Assembly (NCBI GenBank): GCA_020431915.1
Contig: JAGQHJ010000007.1
Coordinates: 1 to 55,831, forward strand
Direction: 5' to 3'
DNA from: Cyanobacteria bacterium HKST-UBA04
GTDB taxonomy: Bacteria > Cyanobacteriota > Vampirovibrionia > Vampirovibrionales > JAGQHJ01
DNA length: 55,831 bases
Shown one piece after another: positions 8,294 through 17,154 of the stretch. The position numbers and the translations under genes are program-made. The notes beneath the pieces were generated by a model, which was not told where the DNA came from, ran no database searches, and worked only from the letters and a program-made list of their open reading frames with translations. Positions within the stretch are counted from its first letter, which is position 1, and the number at the start of each line of letters is the position of its first letter.

Positions 8294-8386
8294 ATGGAAG
8301 CCCCAGCCTGTTTCATCCATAATAAGGCTGGTGTGGCCGACGGGTCAAACCGTCAAGATGAGCAACAGGAGTGAACAAGCACCACC

Positions 8387-9910
8387 ATGGCAACCAAACC
8401 GGCTTCGTTACGTGACTTCATCCGGCTTCTCGAAGACCATGACGCCCTGGCGCGTATCGAGGTTCCCGTGTCACCCGAACTGGAAATAGCCGAGATTACC
8501 GATCGCATCAGCAAGGCACCGGCCCCGCAGAACAAGGGCCTGCTGTTTATGCACCCCGACGGGGCCACCATGCCGGTTGCCCTAAACCTGTTTGGCAGCC
8601 ACCAGCGCATGAAACTGGCCCTGGGCTTAGAGCCCACGCACGACGCCGATTACAGCGAACTTCAGCAACGCCTTCTGCAGTTCATCAAGCCGCCCAAGGC
8701 CGCCTCGATGATGGACAAGCTCAAGCTGCTACCGATGCTGGCCGATGCCGGCAAGTTTTTCCCGAAAACCGTCAAAAGTGCCCCCTGCCAAGAGGTGGTG
8801 GTTACCGACACCGCCCAGCCGATGCTCGACATGTTGCCCATCCTGACATGCTGGCCACAGGACGGCGGCCCCTTTATTACCATGCCCGTGGTCTTTACCA
8901 AGGACCCGGAAACGGGCCACCAGAATGCCGGCATGTACCGCCTGCAAAAATACGACAACTGCACGACCGGCATGCACTGGCACAAGCACCACGACGGCAA
9001 CCGCCTGTACGAGGCCGCCCGACGGGCCGGCAAGGACTATGTGGAAGTCGCCGTAGCCCTGGGTGCCCCGCCCCATGTGGTGTATGCCGCTACGGCCCCG
9101 TTGCCGCCCGGCATTGACGAGATGATTTTTGCCGGTTTCCTGCACCAGAGCCCCGTGGACATGGTGCCTTGCAAAACCGTGGATTTGGAAGTCCCGGCCC
9201 AGAGCGAGATTATTTTGGAAGGCCGTGTCCCTGTCGACGAGCTTCGCTGGGAAGGCCCCTTCGGTGACCATACCGGCGTGTACAGTCTGGCCGACGATTT
9301 CCCCGTCTTCCACCTGACCGCCGTCACCCACCGCCACAACCCGATCTACCTGACGACGATTGTCGGCAAGCCGCCACAAGAGGATTTGTACCTGGGCGGG
9401 GCCACCGAGCACATCTTCCTGCCCCTGCTCAACCTGTTTATTCCCGAAATTACGGACATGCACATGCCCGCCGAAGGGGTCTTTCACAACTGCCTGATCG
9501 TCAGCATGGAAAAACGCTACCCCGGGCATACCCGAAAAATTATGCACAGCATCTGGGGCTTCGGGCAGTTGATGTTCAGCAAGTACATCATCGTGGTGGA
9601 TGCCGACGTGGACGTGCGCAACCTAAGCGACGTGGCCTGGCGCGTGTTTAACCACACCGACCCGAAACGCGACACCGTCATCAGCGAAGGCCCCCTCGAC
9701 ATTCTCGACCATGCCTGCCCACGCTGGGCCTACGGCAGCAAACTGGGCATTGATGCCACCATCAAAACCGCCGCCGAAGACGATTTTCAACGCGACTGGC
9801 CGGACGAGATCGTGATGGACGAGGCCACCCGGCAAAAAGTGGACCAGCGCTGGGCCGACTACTTTAGCCAAACCCATCAGAAGAGCCCCCGGCAGCCGGT
9901 CTCGGTTTAA
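8387..9910 (+). CDS. ubiD: UbiD-family prenylated-FMN decarboxylase
   Basis: 507 residues, full length for the family. UbiD enzymes decarboxylate aromatic or unsaturated acids with prenylated FMN made by UbiX; in quinone biosynthesis they act on a prenylated hydroxybenzoate-type intermediate. Landmarks are NAGMYRLQ with the conserved Arg, HWHKHHDG, then EGPFGDHTGVYS with the conserved catalytic Glu, followed by THRHNPIYLTTIVG and KYIIVVDADVDV. Cytoplasmic. No ubiX is in the window, so the quinone type (menaquinone, ubiquinone-like) cannot be decided here. The preceding intergenic region carries the CTTCGTGG repeats. Confidence 0.92.
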   Translation: MATKPASLRDFIRLLEDHDALARIEVPVSPELEIAEITDRISKAPAPQNKGLLFMHPDGATMPVALNLFGSHQRMKLALGLEPTHDADYSELQQRLLQFIKPPKAASMMDKLKLLPMLADAGKFFPKTVKSAPCQEVVVTDTAQPMLDMLPILTCWPQDGGPFITMPVVFTKDPETGHQNAGMYRLQKYDNCTTGMHWHKHHDGNRLYEAARRAGKDYVEVAVALGAPPHVVYAATAPLPPGIDEMIFAGFLHQSPVDMVPCKTVDLEVPAQSEIILEGRVPVDELRWEGPFGDHTGVYSLADDFPVFHLTAVTHRHNPIYLTTIVGKPPQEDLYLGGATEHIFLPLLNLFIPEITDMHMPAEGVFHNCLIVSMEKRYPGHTRKIMHSIWGFGQLMFSKYIIVVDADVDVRNLSDVAWRVFNHTDPKRDTVISEGPLDILDHACPRWAYGSKLGIDATIKTAAEDDFQRDWPDEIVMDEATRQKVDQRWADYFSQTHQKSPRQPVSV

Positions 9911-9948
9911 GTGGGTTTAGGCTGGCTTAGGTTGGCTGGGTTTAACCA

Positions 9949-11025
9949 CTAGTCATCGGTCGGGCGAAACTGCCCAACACCCAGCCGGTACTGCTCGGCC
10001 CGGCGCGTCAGAACGTCGGGGGTGTAGCGCTCCATCTCAACCGTCTCGGGTTTAAAGCGTTGGTAATCAAAGCGGTAGGGGGTTACCCCGCCATAGTTTT
10101 GACCCTGGCCATCCCCGCCTACGTCGCGCAGAAACGCCTGGTGCAGGCCATTGACCACCGGCACCATCAACTGGTGCTGTTCCTCGGAGGACAGCTCGAC
10201 AGGGGGCTGCCCTTCCTCAAGGGCCTGTATCGCAGTAAAGCTGTTCTTGATCTCGCCCGTATCGGGCTGAATGGTAAAGGCATACCCAAAGCCCTGGGCC
10301 GGCTGAACCACACTAACCAGCAACGCCGGCTTGGCCACGGAACGGGCTTGGCTGGCCAACGCCAGCATCTGATCGGGCCGAGCATCCTCGGGGAGAACGG
10401 GAACCGCCTGGTAGTAGTAGTGGTGCCGTTCGGTCATGCGCGTGGTCCGAACCAGGTTAAAGTCGTCATACGGCTTGGGGGCCACCAGGGTCATGGTCAC
10501 TTCGGCATGAGGCACCGAAGCCGTTGCGGCCGACGCGCCATCATCCCCCGACAAACTCATGTCAAAGGCAATGGTTTGCCCCTGGTGCAGCCGGTCCATG
10601 ACCGTGGCTGCCTCCACCAGGGCGGCCCCCTTTTTCTGGGTCACCTCGATTTCACGCTGGCGTGCCTCTATACGCTGCTGCTGAAGCCGTTGGGTTCTCT
10701 GACGTTCCTGCTCAGCCAGTTCCTCTGCCGAAGGGCCTGCCGGCTTGGTCGGATCTGCCGGAAGGGGTGGGGGCTTGGCCGGTTGTAGCCCGTCATCGGA
10801 AGCGGGCTTTTCCGAGCTACCGCCCAGGCCGGGAATCCAGCGCCATAGCCGATCCCATCCCCCAAAGGCGACCTGGGCAGACAGCGGTGCATCACCAGCG
10901 TAACCAGCATAACCAGTGGCCGGTTGACGGCTTTTGCCGCCTTGCGGTGGTTGGGACAGTGGGACCGCTTGAAGCGAGTGGCCAGCCAAGCGAGGCGAGA
11001 CCGGTGAAAACGAAACGGGTTGCAT
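9949..11025 (-). CDS. Hypothetical protein with central coiled coil
   Basis: 358 residues from the ATG at 11025 (GGAG 12 bases upstream), beginning MQPVSFSPVSPRLAGHS. A Pro/Gly-rich region is followed by a Glu/Gln/Arg-rich coiled-coil segment (about residues 98-130, SAEELAEQERQRTQRLQQQR). A beta-rich C-terminal half contains VTMTLVAPKPYDD, RHHYYYQAVPVLPED and GFGYAFTIQPDTGEIKN. No signal peptide, membrane helix or recognised domain. It ends 38 bp from the convergent ubiD stop. Function unknown. Confidence 0.68.
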   Translation of the reverse strand: MQPVSFSPVSPRLAGHSLQAVPLSQPPQGGKSRQPATGYAGYAGDAPLSAQVAFGGWDRLWRWIPGLGGSSEKPASDDGLQPAKPPPLPADPTKPAGPSAEELAEQERQRTQRLQQQRIEARQREIEVTQKKGAALVEAATVMDRLHQGQTIAFDMSLSGDDGASAATASVPHAEVTMTLVAPKPYDDFNLVRTTRMTERHHYYYQAVPVLPEDARPDQMLALASQARSVAKPALLVSVVQPAQGFGYAFTIQPDTGEIKNSFTAIQALEEGQPPVELSSEEQHQLMVPVVNGLHQAFLRDVGGDGQGQNYGGVTPYRFDYQRFKPETVEMERYTPDVLTRRAEQYRLGVGQFRPTDD

Positions 11026-11248
11026 AAACACACAAAGCTCCACAAAGAGGGTTGAAACGATCTAAAAAACGGGTCAGTACGTTTATAACAACCGTGAACC
11101 GATCAAATTGCCTAACATTGTCTGCACCGCTCCAAAACAGCCCGGCCCTGATCCAACCGCACGACAATGGGTTGGATAATGGGGTGCCCCCATCCCTTCT
11201 AAGCCCCCTCAAGCCGATCGCGTGCGCATCTTTATGCCACACTGTTAC

Positions 11249-11983
11249 ATGATGAAACCGCCCACCCCTCATTCCATCACATCTCACCTGCCTGTTATCG
11301 AAAGCAACCTTAACCGGCTTCAAGCCGAGCTGGCCCCTTACCCCGACACCACCCTGGTGGCGGTCACCAAATACTGCACACTGGATCAAATGGTAGCCGC
11401 CTACCAATGCGGGCTGCGCGACTTCGGGGAAAACAAGATTCAGGACGTGGCGGCCAAGCAGCCGCTGTTGCTGGCTGCCGGCTGTCCCGACATCCGCTGG
11501 CACTTCATCGGGCACCTGCAGTCGAACAAGGTGAACAAGACCAAGCCGTCACAACTATCCGTGCCGCTGCACCTGATCCACAGCATCGACTCGCTGGCGC
11601 TGGCCGAAAAACTGAACCGGGCCCACCAAAGCGACGCCCATACCCAAGCCGTGTTGCTGCAGGTTAACCTGACCGGCGAGGCGCAAAAATCGGGCTTCGA
11701 TGAAGCCACCCTCCTCAAAGATTACAAAATGTTAAGCAACCCGGCGGCTTTACCCCACCTGGCAATCCATGGCCTGATGGCCATGGGCCCCCATCCCGCC
11801 GATGCCGAGGCGTCGTCACAATGCTTTGCCCGATTGGCCCGGCTAAGAGATCGGCTCTGTCATGACTTTGGCGCTTTGCTTCCGCACCTATCGATGGGCA
11901 TGAGTGAAGACTACGCCTGGGCTTTGAAAAACGGTGCTACAATAATCAGAGTTGGTAGCGCTTTGTTTAACCCGGCCCACTGA
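11249..11983 (+). CDS. yggS: YggS/PLPBP pyridoxal-phosphate homeostasis protein
   Basis: About 244 residues, start uncertain (ATG codons at 11234, 11249 and 11252; none has a good ribosome binding site). It is a PLP-binding barrel protein that buffers vitamin B6 and amino-acid pools rather than acting as a racemase. Landmarks are VAVTKY with the PLP lysine, DFGENKIQD, HFIGHLQSNK, GLMAMGP, LSMGMSEDY and the phosphate-binding end IIRVGSALF. In Cyanobacteria and Firmicutes yggS and sepF are usually neighbours, as here. The gap to sepF is about 200 bp with its own promoter. Confidence 0.93.
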   Translation: MMKPPTPHSITSHLPVIESNLNRLQAELAPYPDTTLVAVTKYCTLDQMVAAYQCGLRDFGENKIQDVAAKQPLLLAAGCPDIRWHFIGHLQSNKVNKTKPSQLSVPLHLIHSIDSLALAEKLNRAHQSDAHTQAVLLQVNLTGEAQKSGFDEATLLKDYKMLSNPAALPHLAIHGLMAMGPHPADAEASSQCFARLARLRDRLCHDFGALLPHLSMGMSEDYAWALKNGATIIRVGSALFNPAH

Positions 11984-12035
11984 GGGCAACAACGGATGGA
12001 TGTTGGTTCGTTTTTTAAAAAACCGCCGGGTTGGG

Positions 12036-12064
12036 TTGAGCTAGACAACAAATACGTATACAAT
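12036..12064 (+). promoter_or_regulatory. Predicted sigma-70-type promoter of sepF-crcB
   Basis: TTGAGC at 12036-12041 and TACAAT at 12059-12064 are separated by exactly 17 bp. The distance to the likely sepF start is about 117 bases. Both hexamers deviate from consensus by only one or two bases. Confidence 0.55.
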
Positions 12065-12181
12065 ATTCAAATGTAGATTAGGCATCCAAAAGCTTCTGGC
12101 AACAAGAGGCCCCCACCACCAATTTGCGTCTGGATGCAACAAGGATTCAAGAGAGTAACCACGGAGGTTCATATAACAACG

Positions 12182-12691
12182 ATGGGTTTAATGCATAAGT
12201 TAAAAAACTGGGTAACAGGGGACGATCTGGAAGACGATATTTACAGTATCGATGACGAGTTTGATCCTTTAGGCCCCGACTTAAACAGTTTGGACGACAA
12301 CGAAAAACAACTCGACAAGCTCTACACCCAAAAACCCCAACCCCCCAAGAAGCATTTAAAAGTGGTCGATCACCATGCCGGTTCGTCGAGCCAGGTGATG
12401 GTTATTGAGCCCAAGGCCTTTGAAGAGGCCCTCGAAATTGTGGAGCATTTACGGGCCAAGCGGGCCACGATTTTAAACCTGCACATGCTCGACATGGCCC
12501 AAAGCCAGCGCGTGGTGGATTTCCTGAGCGGAGCCACCCATGCTATTGACGGCCAACAGCAACGCATTGGCGACGGGGTGTTTATCTTCACGCCCATGAA
12601 TTTTGAAGTGGCCAGCTACGCCGCCCGGATGGAACAACTGTCCGCGCACACCGACGACAGCTGGAACCCCAACCACATGTTGAAGTATTAA
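12182..12691 (+). CDS. sepF: Cell division protein SepF
   Basis: 169 residues from the ATG at 12182, with GGAGG 14 bases upstream; an upstream in-frame ATG at 12134 is less likely. SepF polymerises on the membrane and tethers FtsZ in bacteria that lack FtsA/ZipA. The N-terminal amphipathic helix (MGLMHKLKNWVTG) is the membrane anchor, followed by an acidic linker. The SepF core (about residues 75-155) includes VMVIEPKAFEEALEIVEHLR, TILNLHMLD, RVVDFLSGATHAIDG and RIGDGVFIFTP. It follows yggS and probably shares a transcript with crcB, 41 bp downstream. Confidence 0.95.
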   Translation: MGLMHKLKNWVTGDDLEDDIYSIDDEFDPLGPDLNSLDDNEKQLDKLYTQKPQPPKKHLKVVDHHAGSSSQVMVIEPKAFEEALEIVEHLRAKRATILNLHMLDMAQSQRVVDFLSGATHAIDGQQQRIGDGVFIFTPMNFEVASYAARMEQLSAHTDDSWNPNHMLKY

Positions 12692-12732
12692 CGTGACTTC
12701 CCCCCTGAAATACACCCTAAACGAAAGCAAAC

Positions 12733-13110
12733 ATGATTAAACCCTTCGTTTGGCTTTTTATTGGTGGCGGCCTGGGTTCCCTGGGCCGTTATTTTTTGGG
12801 ACGCGGATGTACCGCGGCCCTTGGTGGCCTATGGCCCTATGGCACCTTTGGGGCCAACCTGCTGGGTTGCCTGCTCATTGGCCTGGCCTACAGCTGGCTG
12901 AACCACCACCATCCCCACAACGTGACAGCCAAGCTCTTTATTATTACCGGCTGCCTGGGCGGCTTTACCACCTTCTCGGCCTTTGGCCTGGAAACATGGC
13001 AAATGGTTGAAAAGCAGGCCTACCTAGCAGCCGGGTTGTATGCTGTCGGCTCCGTGCTGCTGGGGCTGGGGGCCGTGTGGGTTGGCACGCAGCTGTACAA
13101 GGTGGTGTAA
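12733..13110 (+). CDS. crcB: Fluoride channel CrcB/Fluc
   Basis: 125 residues, four predicted membrane helices. Fluc channels export fluoride as antiparallel dimers. Signature parts are GGGLGSLGRYF near the start, YGTFGANLLGCLL with the pore Asn, and GCLGGFTTFSAFGLE with the TTFS ion-coordination motif. It follows sepF by 41 bp and no fluoride riboswitch is seen before it, so expression probably follows the sepF promoter. Confidence 0.95.
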   Translation: MIKPFVWLFIGGGLGSLGRYFLGRGCTAALGGLWPYGTFGANLLGCLLIGLAYSWLNHHHPHNVTAKLFIITGCLGGFTTFSAFGLETWQMVEKQAYLAAGLYAVGSVLLGLGAVWVGTQLYKVV

Positions 13111-13144
13111 GCGGGGGAAGGGGGGGTAGGGGCTTGGCCCCCTG

Positions 13145-14485
13145 CTACTGCAACCCATTCATGGCGGCCTGGGCCTGGGCCATGGCCGCTTCGGGCGTCA
13201 GCCGCTCCAGCAGGGCCTGCTGCACAAAATAATCCATGCGCTGATTCAATTCGTTTTGTCGGGGCAGCACTGGCATGGTGGCCTGGGCGCCCAGCAACTG
13301 CCGGGCACTAAGCTGACTGGCCTCGATAATTACCGGGGGCAGGGGCTCCGGGGCATGATCGTCGCTGCCGGCTTGAGTGGGCAGGGCCGGATGTTCGCGG
13401 GCCTGTAGCTGCAAAACGACCTTGTTGGGCGACAGCACCGGGGCCAGTTGCGTCAGGCGCCGGGTGTTCTCGGCATTGGTGACAAACCGGGCAAAGGCAA
13501 CCGCCTCTTTCGGGTGTGCCGATCGCTTGGGTACGACCAGAATCATCTCGCTAAAATCGACGCCCTTGCCCCCTTCGGGGAACTGCGGGGCCACGCGGGT
13601 GGTTTGGAAGACAGCCGGCGCATTTTCCCGAACCATGTTCAGGAAGTTGGCCCCCGTCAGCAGCAGGCCAAGGGTGCCGGACTGGTAGCGATCCACGGCG
13701 GCCTGATGCCCCTCGACCAACGACTCGCGGGGAATGACCCCCGACTTGAACAAGGCCACCCAGAAGGCCAGGGCCTGGCCGGCCCCATGGTCGGCAAACA
13801 CAAACCGGCCGGTCGTCTCGTCAACCAAAGGCACGCCCGCCTGGAACAGCACCTTAAAAAACTGTCCCCCGTTGGCCAGGGTCGGCATCAACAGGTACCC
13901 CTTACCTTGTTCATGCACCTGTTTGGCCAGCCGGGCCATGGCCGGGTAATCACGGGGTGGGCCGCCCACGCCGGCCGGCAACAGGGCATCGTTGTAGATG
14001 GTAATGGCCGACGTCACATACCAGGGCAAGCCGAACAGGGTCTCTTTTTGGCCGTTGTATTGCGAGGCGGCCTGCAGGGTTACGGGTACATAAGCAGACA
14101 GCTCGGCCTCGCTCAGGTAGTCGCGAAAATCGATCAGGGCACCGCGCTGGGCCAGCAGGGCGCTAAAGTTCGGGTTGAGGTTCACCACGTCCGGGGCGTG
14201 CTGGGCCAGCATACTGCTAATGGCTTTTTTCTCCCCCTCGCTAAACGGCACATCCACCCACTTGATGCGGATATTGGGATGGGCCGTCTCGTAGTCGGCA
14301 ATCATGGCCGTCATATAGTCCTTGAAGGACAGCATCTGCAGGGACCAGAATTCCAGCTCAATGATCCCGTCCGCTTCCTGACGGGCAGGGTTGACCGTGC
14401 ACCCGCTGATCGGTGCCATGAACCCTACGACAGCCAGCAGCCATGCCAGCCAATACCCTGCACGATGACTACGGCGGGTTGCCAT
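13145..14485 (-). CDS. Sugar ABC transporter substrate-binding lipoprotein (family 1 SBP)
   Basis: 446 residues from the ATG at 14485; a start at 14500 is also possible. A signal sequence ends in the lipobox PISGC with the lipidated Cys at residue 29. The mature protein has the extracellular solute-binding family 1 pattern: IELEFWSLQ, IADYETAHPNIRIKWVDVPF, PDVVNLNP, LFGLPWYVTSAITIYN, FALFKSGV-like spacing and FARFVTNAENTRRL. Members bind sugars or oligosaccharides for ABC import. No permease or ATPase gene lies next to it. It overlaps the end of the small upstream gene, so it is translationally coupled to the mtaB-metG-tatD cluster. Confidence 0.88.
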   Translation of the reverse strand: MATRRSHRAGYWLAWLLAVVGFMAPISGCTVNPARQEADGIIELEFWSLQMLSFKDYMTAMIADYETAHPNIRIKWVDVPFSEGEKKAISSMLAQHAPDVVNLNPNFSALLAQRGALIDFRDYLSEAELSAYVPVTLQAASQYNGQKETLFGLPWYVTSAITIYNDALLPAGVGGPPRDYPAMARLAKQVHEQGKGYLLMPTLANGGQFFKVLFQAGVPLVDETTGRFVFADHGAGQALAFWVALFKSGVIPRESLVEGHQAAVDRYQSGTLGLLLTGANFLNMVRENAPAVFQTTRVAPQFPEGGKGVDFSEMILVVPKRSAHPKEAVAFARFVTNAENTRRLTQLAPVLSPNKVVLQLQAREHPALPTQAGSDDHAPEPLPPVIIEASQLSARQLLGAQATMPVLPRQNELNQRMDYFVQQALLERLTPEAAMAQAQAAMNGLQ

Positions 14486-14732
14486 TGGTGCCGTCCTCAT
14501 CCAGGTGAAAATCCTGGAAGATTCGCATAATCACAAACCCTTCGGCAGAAAAATCCATCATCATGGTTTTGGCATCGGTGTGGGTCGCGTCGGGCAGGTA
14601 CAGGGCAATGGTGGCCGTGGTGCGATAGCCCAGCGAATCGGGGATGCGAATCATGCGGTGGTTCACGCCCCGGCCTTTCAGCCAGGCAGACGCCTTCATG
14701 GTGGTCGGGTCGGAAGGCAGTACAATCAACAT
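14469..14732 (-). CDS. Small DUF3343-like protein
   Basis: 87 residues. The pattern MLIVLPSDPTTMKASAWLKG, then VNHRMIRIPDSLGYRTTATIALY resembles DUF3343 proteins, proposed sulfur/selenium carriers, which have a lipid-like start (LxFPSTxxALxAExLL) and a Cys-Gly motif. That Cys is absent here (TTATI instead), so a carrier role is doubtful. The ATG overlaps the tatD stop (TGATG), and the 3' end overlaps the start of the SBP gene. Family assignment is tentative. Confidence 0.45.
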   Translation of the reverse strand: MLIVLPSDPTTMKASAWLKGRGVNHRMIRIPDSLGYRTTATIALYLPDATHTDAKTMMMDFSAEGFVIMRIFQDFHLDEDGTNGNPP

Positions 14733-15589
14733 CAGGCAACGCCCTCCTCTGCGGCAACCATCGACGGAATCCCAAAAAACCGGTGAGCGTTGGCCGTGGT
14801 GGCTTGGGCAATAGTGGCCACGTCGGTCTGGCGCAAGTCGGCAATAAACTCGGCCACGTGCAGCACACGGGCCGGCTCGTTGGGCGATTGGCCCCGGCAG
14901 GGCACCGGGCTCAGGTAGGGCGAATCGGTTTCAATCAGCAACCGGTCCAACGGAACCACCTTGGCTGCTTCGTGCAGGTTACAGGCTTTTTTAAAGGTCA
15001 CGTTGCCAGCAAAACTGATGTAATACCCCGCGTCGACCATGCGCATGGCCATGTCGGCATCGCCCGAAAAGCAGTGCATCACGCCGGTCACATCCGGGTA
15101 CTCGCAGGCGAGCTGGTACAAATCGTCATTGCAGGCCTTGCTGCAATCGTCCTTGCTTCGGCTGTGCAACACCATCGGCAGGCGGTACTGCCGGGCCAGC
15201 TCAAAGAAGCGACGAATAAACAGCCACTGCACCGGCTTGGTCGATTCGTCCCAGTAGTAGTCCAATCCCGTCTCGCCGAGCGCCACCACTTTGTCGTGGC
15301 TGAGGTAACCCGCCAACTGTTCGAAGCAGGCTGTGCGATCCGCCTCGGCAATGTCCTGCACGTCGCAGGGATGAATGGCCACGGCAGCATACACTTCCTG
15401 ATGGTTTTCGGCCAGTTCCAGCACCGCCGGAATCTTGTCGAGACTGACACTGGGCACCACCAACCATTGCAACCCGTTGGCACGGGCTCGGTCCAGAACC
15501 TGGTCCAGCGCAAGTTGTGCATCGGTGCCGTGGCGACTCAGTTCGTCAACCACCACATCGAGATGGGCATGGGTGTCGACGAGCCTCAT
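14732..15589 (-). CDS. tatD: TatD family metal-dependent hydrolase
   Basis: 285 residues, slightly longer than usual (about 255-265). TatD proteins are TIM-barrel DNases/hydrolases using divalent metals. Metal-site motifs are all present: DTHAHLD at residues 5-11, GETGLDYYW, MVLHSRSKDD, GVMHCFSGD and LIETDSPYLSP. The gene begins inside the last codon of metG (4-bp ATGA overlap), an arrangement also common elsewhere for metG and tatD. Role in this cell: nucleic-acid or D-Tyr-tRNA related cleavage cannot be distinguished. Confidence 0.94.
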   Translation of the reverse strand: MRLVDTHAHLDVVVDELSRHGTDAQLALDQVLDRARANGLQWLVVPSVSLDKIPAVLELAENHQEVYAAVAIHPCDVQDIAEADRTACFEQLAGYLSHDKVVALGETGLDYYWDESTKPVQWLFIRRFFELARQYRLPMVLHSRSKDDCSKACNDDLYQLACEYPDVTGVMHCFSGDADMAMRMVDAGYYISFAGNVTFKKACNLHEAAKVVPLDRLLIETDSPYLSPVPCRGQSPNEPARVLHVAEFIADLRQTDVATIAQATTANAHRFFGIPSMVAAEEGVA

Positions 15590-17154
15590 TTCTTTTTGCC
15601 GCCGGTTCCCACGATTTCGCTTTCCAACCGGGGCAGTACCGGCTCACCAAGACGAGTATGCTGCCCAACAGGGGTCAGCATCCCGTTAATCCAGCGCCAG
15701 TCGGCCTGGTCCAAATCCATGTCAAAGCCCAACTGGGCCCACAAATCTTTTGTCAGGCTGGGGCAAACCGGGTACAGCAAAATGGCTACTTGCCGCAGGC
15801 TGTCGAGAATGGCATAAATAACGTCGCCCAACTGCTCAAGCTTCTCTTCCTTGTGCAGCGTCCACGGTTCCTTCTCGTTAATGTACTTGTTGGCCCGGTC
15901 CACAAACCCCATGATGCTTTGCATCGCCTCGCTGAAGCGGTAGTTGTCATAATGCTCGCGGATGGGGTTGAGCTCGGAAATATCAATCAGGCCCTGGTAG
16001 TCCTTGGAAAACGATGGTACGGCCCCGTCAAAGTATTTTTTGGTCATGTTCAGCGTACGGTTCAGCAGGTTGCCCAGGTTGTTGGCCAAATCGGCATTCA
16101 CCTTCGCCTTGAAGTCGTCGTCCGTGTAGCTGCCATCCTGGCCAAAGGGCGTGGTGGCCAAAAAGTAGTAGCGAATCGGGTCGACATTGGGCAGCTCGAA
16201 GCGGTCGACCAAATCCTTGGGCGTAATAACGTTGCCCAGCGACTTGCTGATTTTGGTATCGGCCACCGTAATAAAGCCATGGACAAGCAGATGCTCGGGC
16301 AGAGGCAGGTCGGCTGCCATGAGCATGGCCGGCCAGTAGATGGCATGGAAGCGCATGATGTCCTTGCCGATAACCTGCACGTTGGGCGGCCAGTACTCTT
16401 CAAAGCGTTCCTTGGCTGCCGCATCGTCCACGCCCCAATCCAGGCCGGTCAGGTAATTGCTCAAGGCGTCAATCCAGACGTAAATCACCTGCTCGTCGTC
16501 ACCGGGCACAGGAATACCCCAGGACACCGACTTCTTGGAACGCGACACGCTGATGTCGGCCAGGTCTTCGAGCTGGTTCAATACCTCGTTTCGACGGTAG
16601 GCCGGCAATATAAACGTTTCGTGGGTTTCAATAAACTCGCGCACACGGTCTTTGTAGTTGCTGAGACGGAAAAAGTAGTTTTCCTCGGTCACGGCTTCCA
16701 GCTTGCTCATGTCCTCGCCGGTGTCCTGCATCAGCTTCAGTTCACGGTCGGTCAGAAACGCCTCGCGAATGGGACAATAGGTGCCGGTGTACTGGGCCTT
16801 GTAAATATCGCCCTTCTCCACCAGCTTGTTCCACAACCGGGTCACCAGCTCGTAATGCTCCGGGTCCGTGGTCCGAATAAAGCGATCGTGGGTGACGTTC
16901 AGGTAAGCCCATTCCTGCCGGTACACGGCCGCAATGTCGTCAACATAAGTTTTGGGCGACGTCCCCTGGGCCAAGGCGGTTTTTTGCACCTTGATCCCAT
17001 GCTCGTCGGTACCGGTGAGGAAAAAAACCTGCTTGCCAATCAGCCGGTTAAAACGGGCAATGACATCGGCAGCAATCACCTCGTAGGCATGCCCGATATG
17101 GGGGGCACCATTGGCGTAATAAATCGCCGTGGTGAGGTAAAAGGGTCGGCTCAT
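15586..17154 (-). CDS. metG: Methionyl-tRNA synthetase
   Basis: 522 residues, class I synthetase charging tRNA-Met. HIGH is at residues 19-22 (NGAPHIGHAYE) and the KMSKS loop appears as KISKS. The connective peptide has TYCPIREAFLTDREL and lacks the two CxxC zinc knuckles, so it is the zinc-free type. The anticodon-binding helical domain follows (NLGNLLNRTLNM, EKEPWTLHKEE). No C-terminal tRNA-binding (Trbp111-like) domain is present. It overlaps mtaB by 4 bp upstream and tatD by 4 bp downstream. Confidence 0.97.
   Translation of the reverse strand: MSRPFYLTTAIYYANGAPHIGHAYEVIAADVIARFNRLIGKQVFFLTGTDEHGIKVQKTALAQGTSPKTYVDDIAAVYRQEWAYLNVTHDRFIRTTDPEHYELVTRLWNKLVEKGDIYKAQYTGTYCPIREAFLTDRELKLMQDTGEDMSKLEAVTEENYFFRLSNYKDRVREFIETHETFILPAYRRNEVLNQLEDLADISVSRSKKSVSWGIPVPGDDEQVIYVWIDALSNYLTGLDWGVDDAAAKERFEEYWPPNVQVIGKDIMRFHAIYWPAMLMAADLPLPEHLLVHGFITVADTKISKSLGNVITPKDLVDRFELPNVDPIRYYFLATTPFGQDGSYTDDDFKAKVNADLANNLGNLLNRTLNMTKKYFDGAVPSFSKDYQGLIDISELNPIREHYDNYRFSEAMQSIMGFVDRANKYINEKEPWTLHKEEKLEQLGDVIYAILDSLRQVAILLYPVCPSLTKDLWAQLGFDMDLDQADWRWINGMLTPVGQHTRLGEPVLPRLESEIVGTGGKKK

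Noticed and set aside
12692..12732. Possible fluoride riboswitch before crcB
   Set aside because: Only 41 bp separate the genes, and the conserved fluoride aptamer core is not present.
13448..14530. Plus-strand frame of 360 codons antisense to the sugar-binding protein
   Set aside because: Shadow frame of a supported lipoprotein gene; no domain features.
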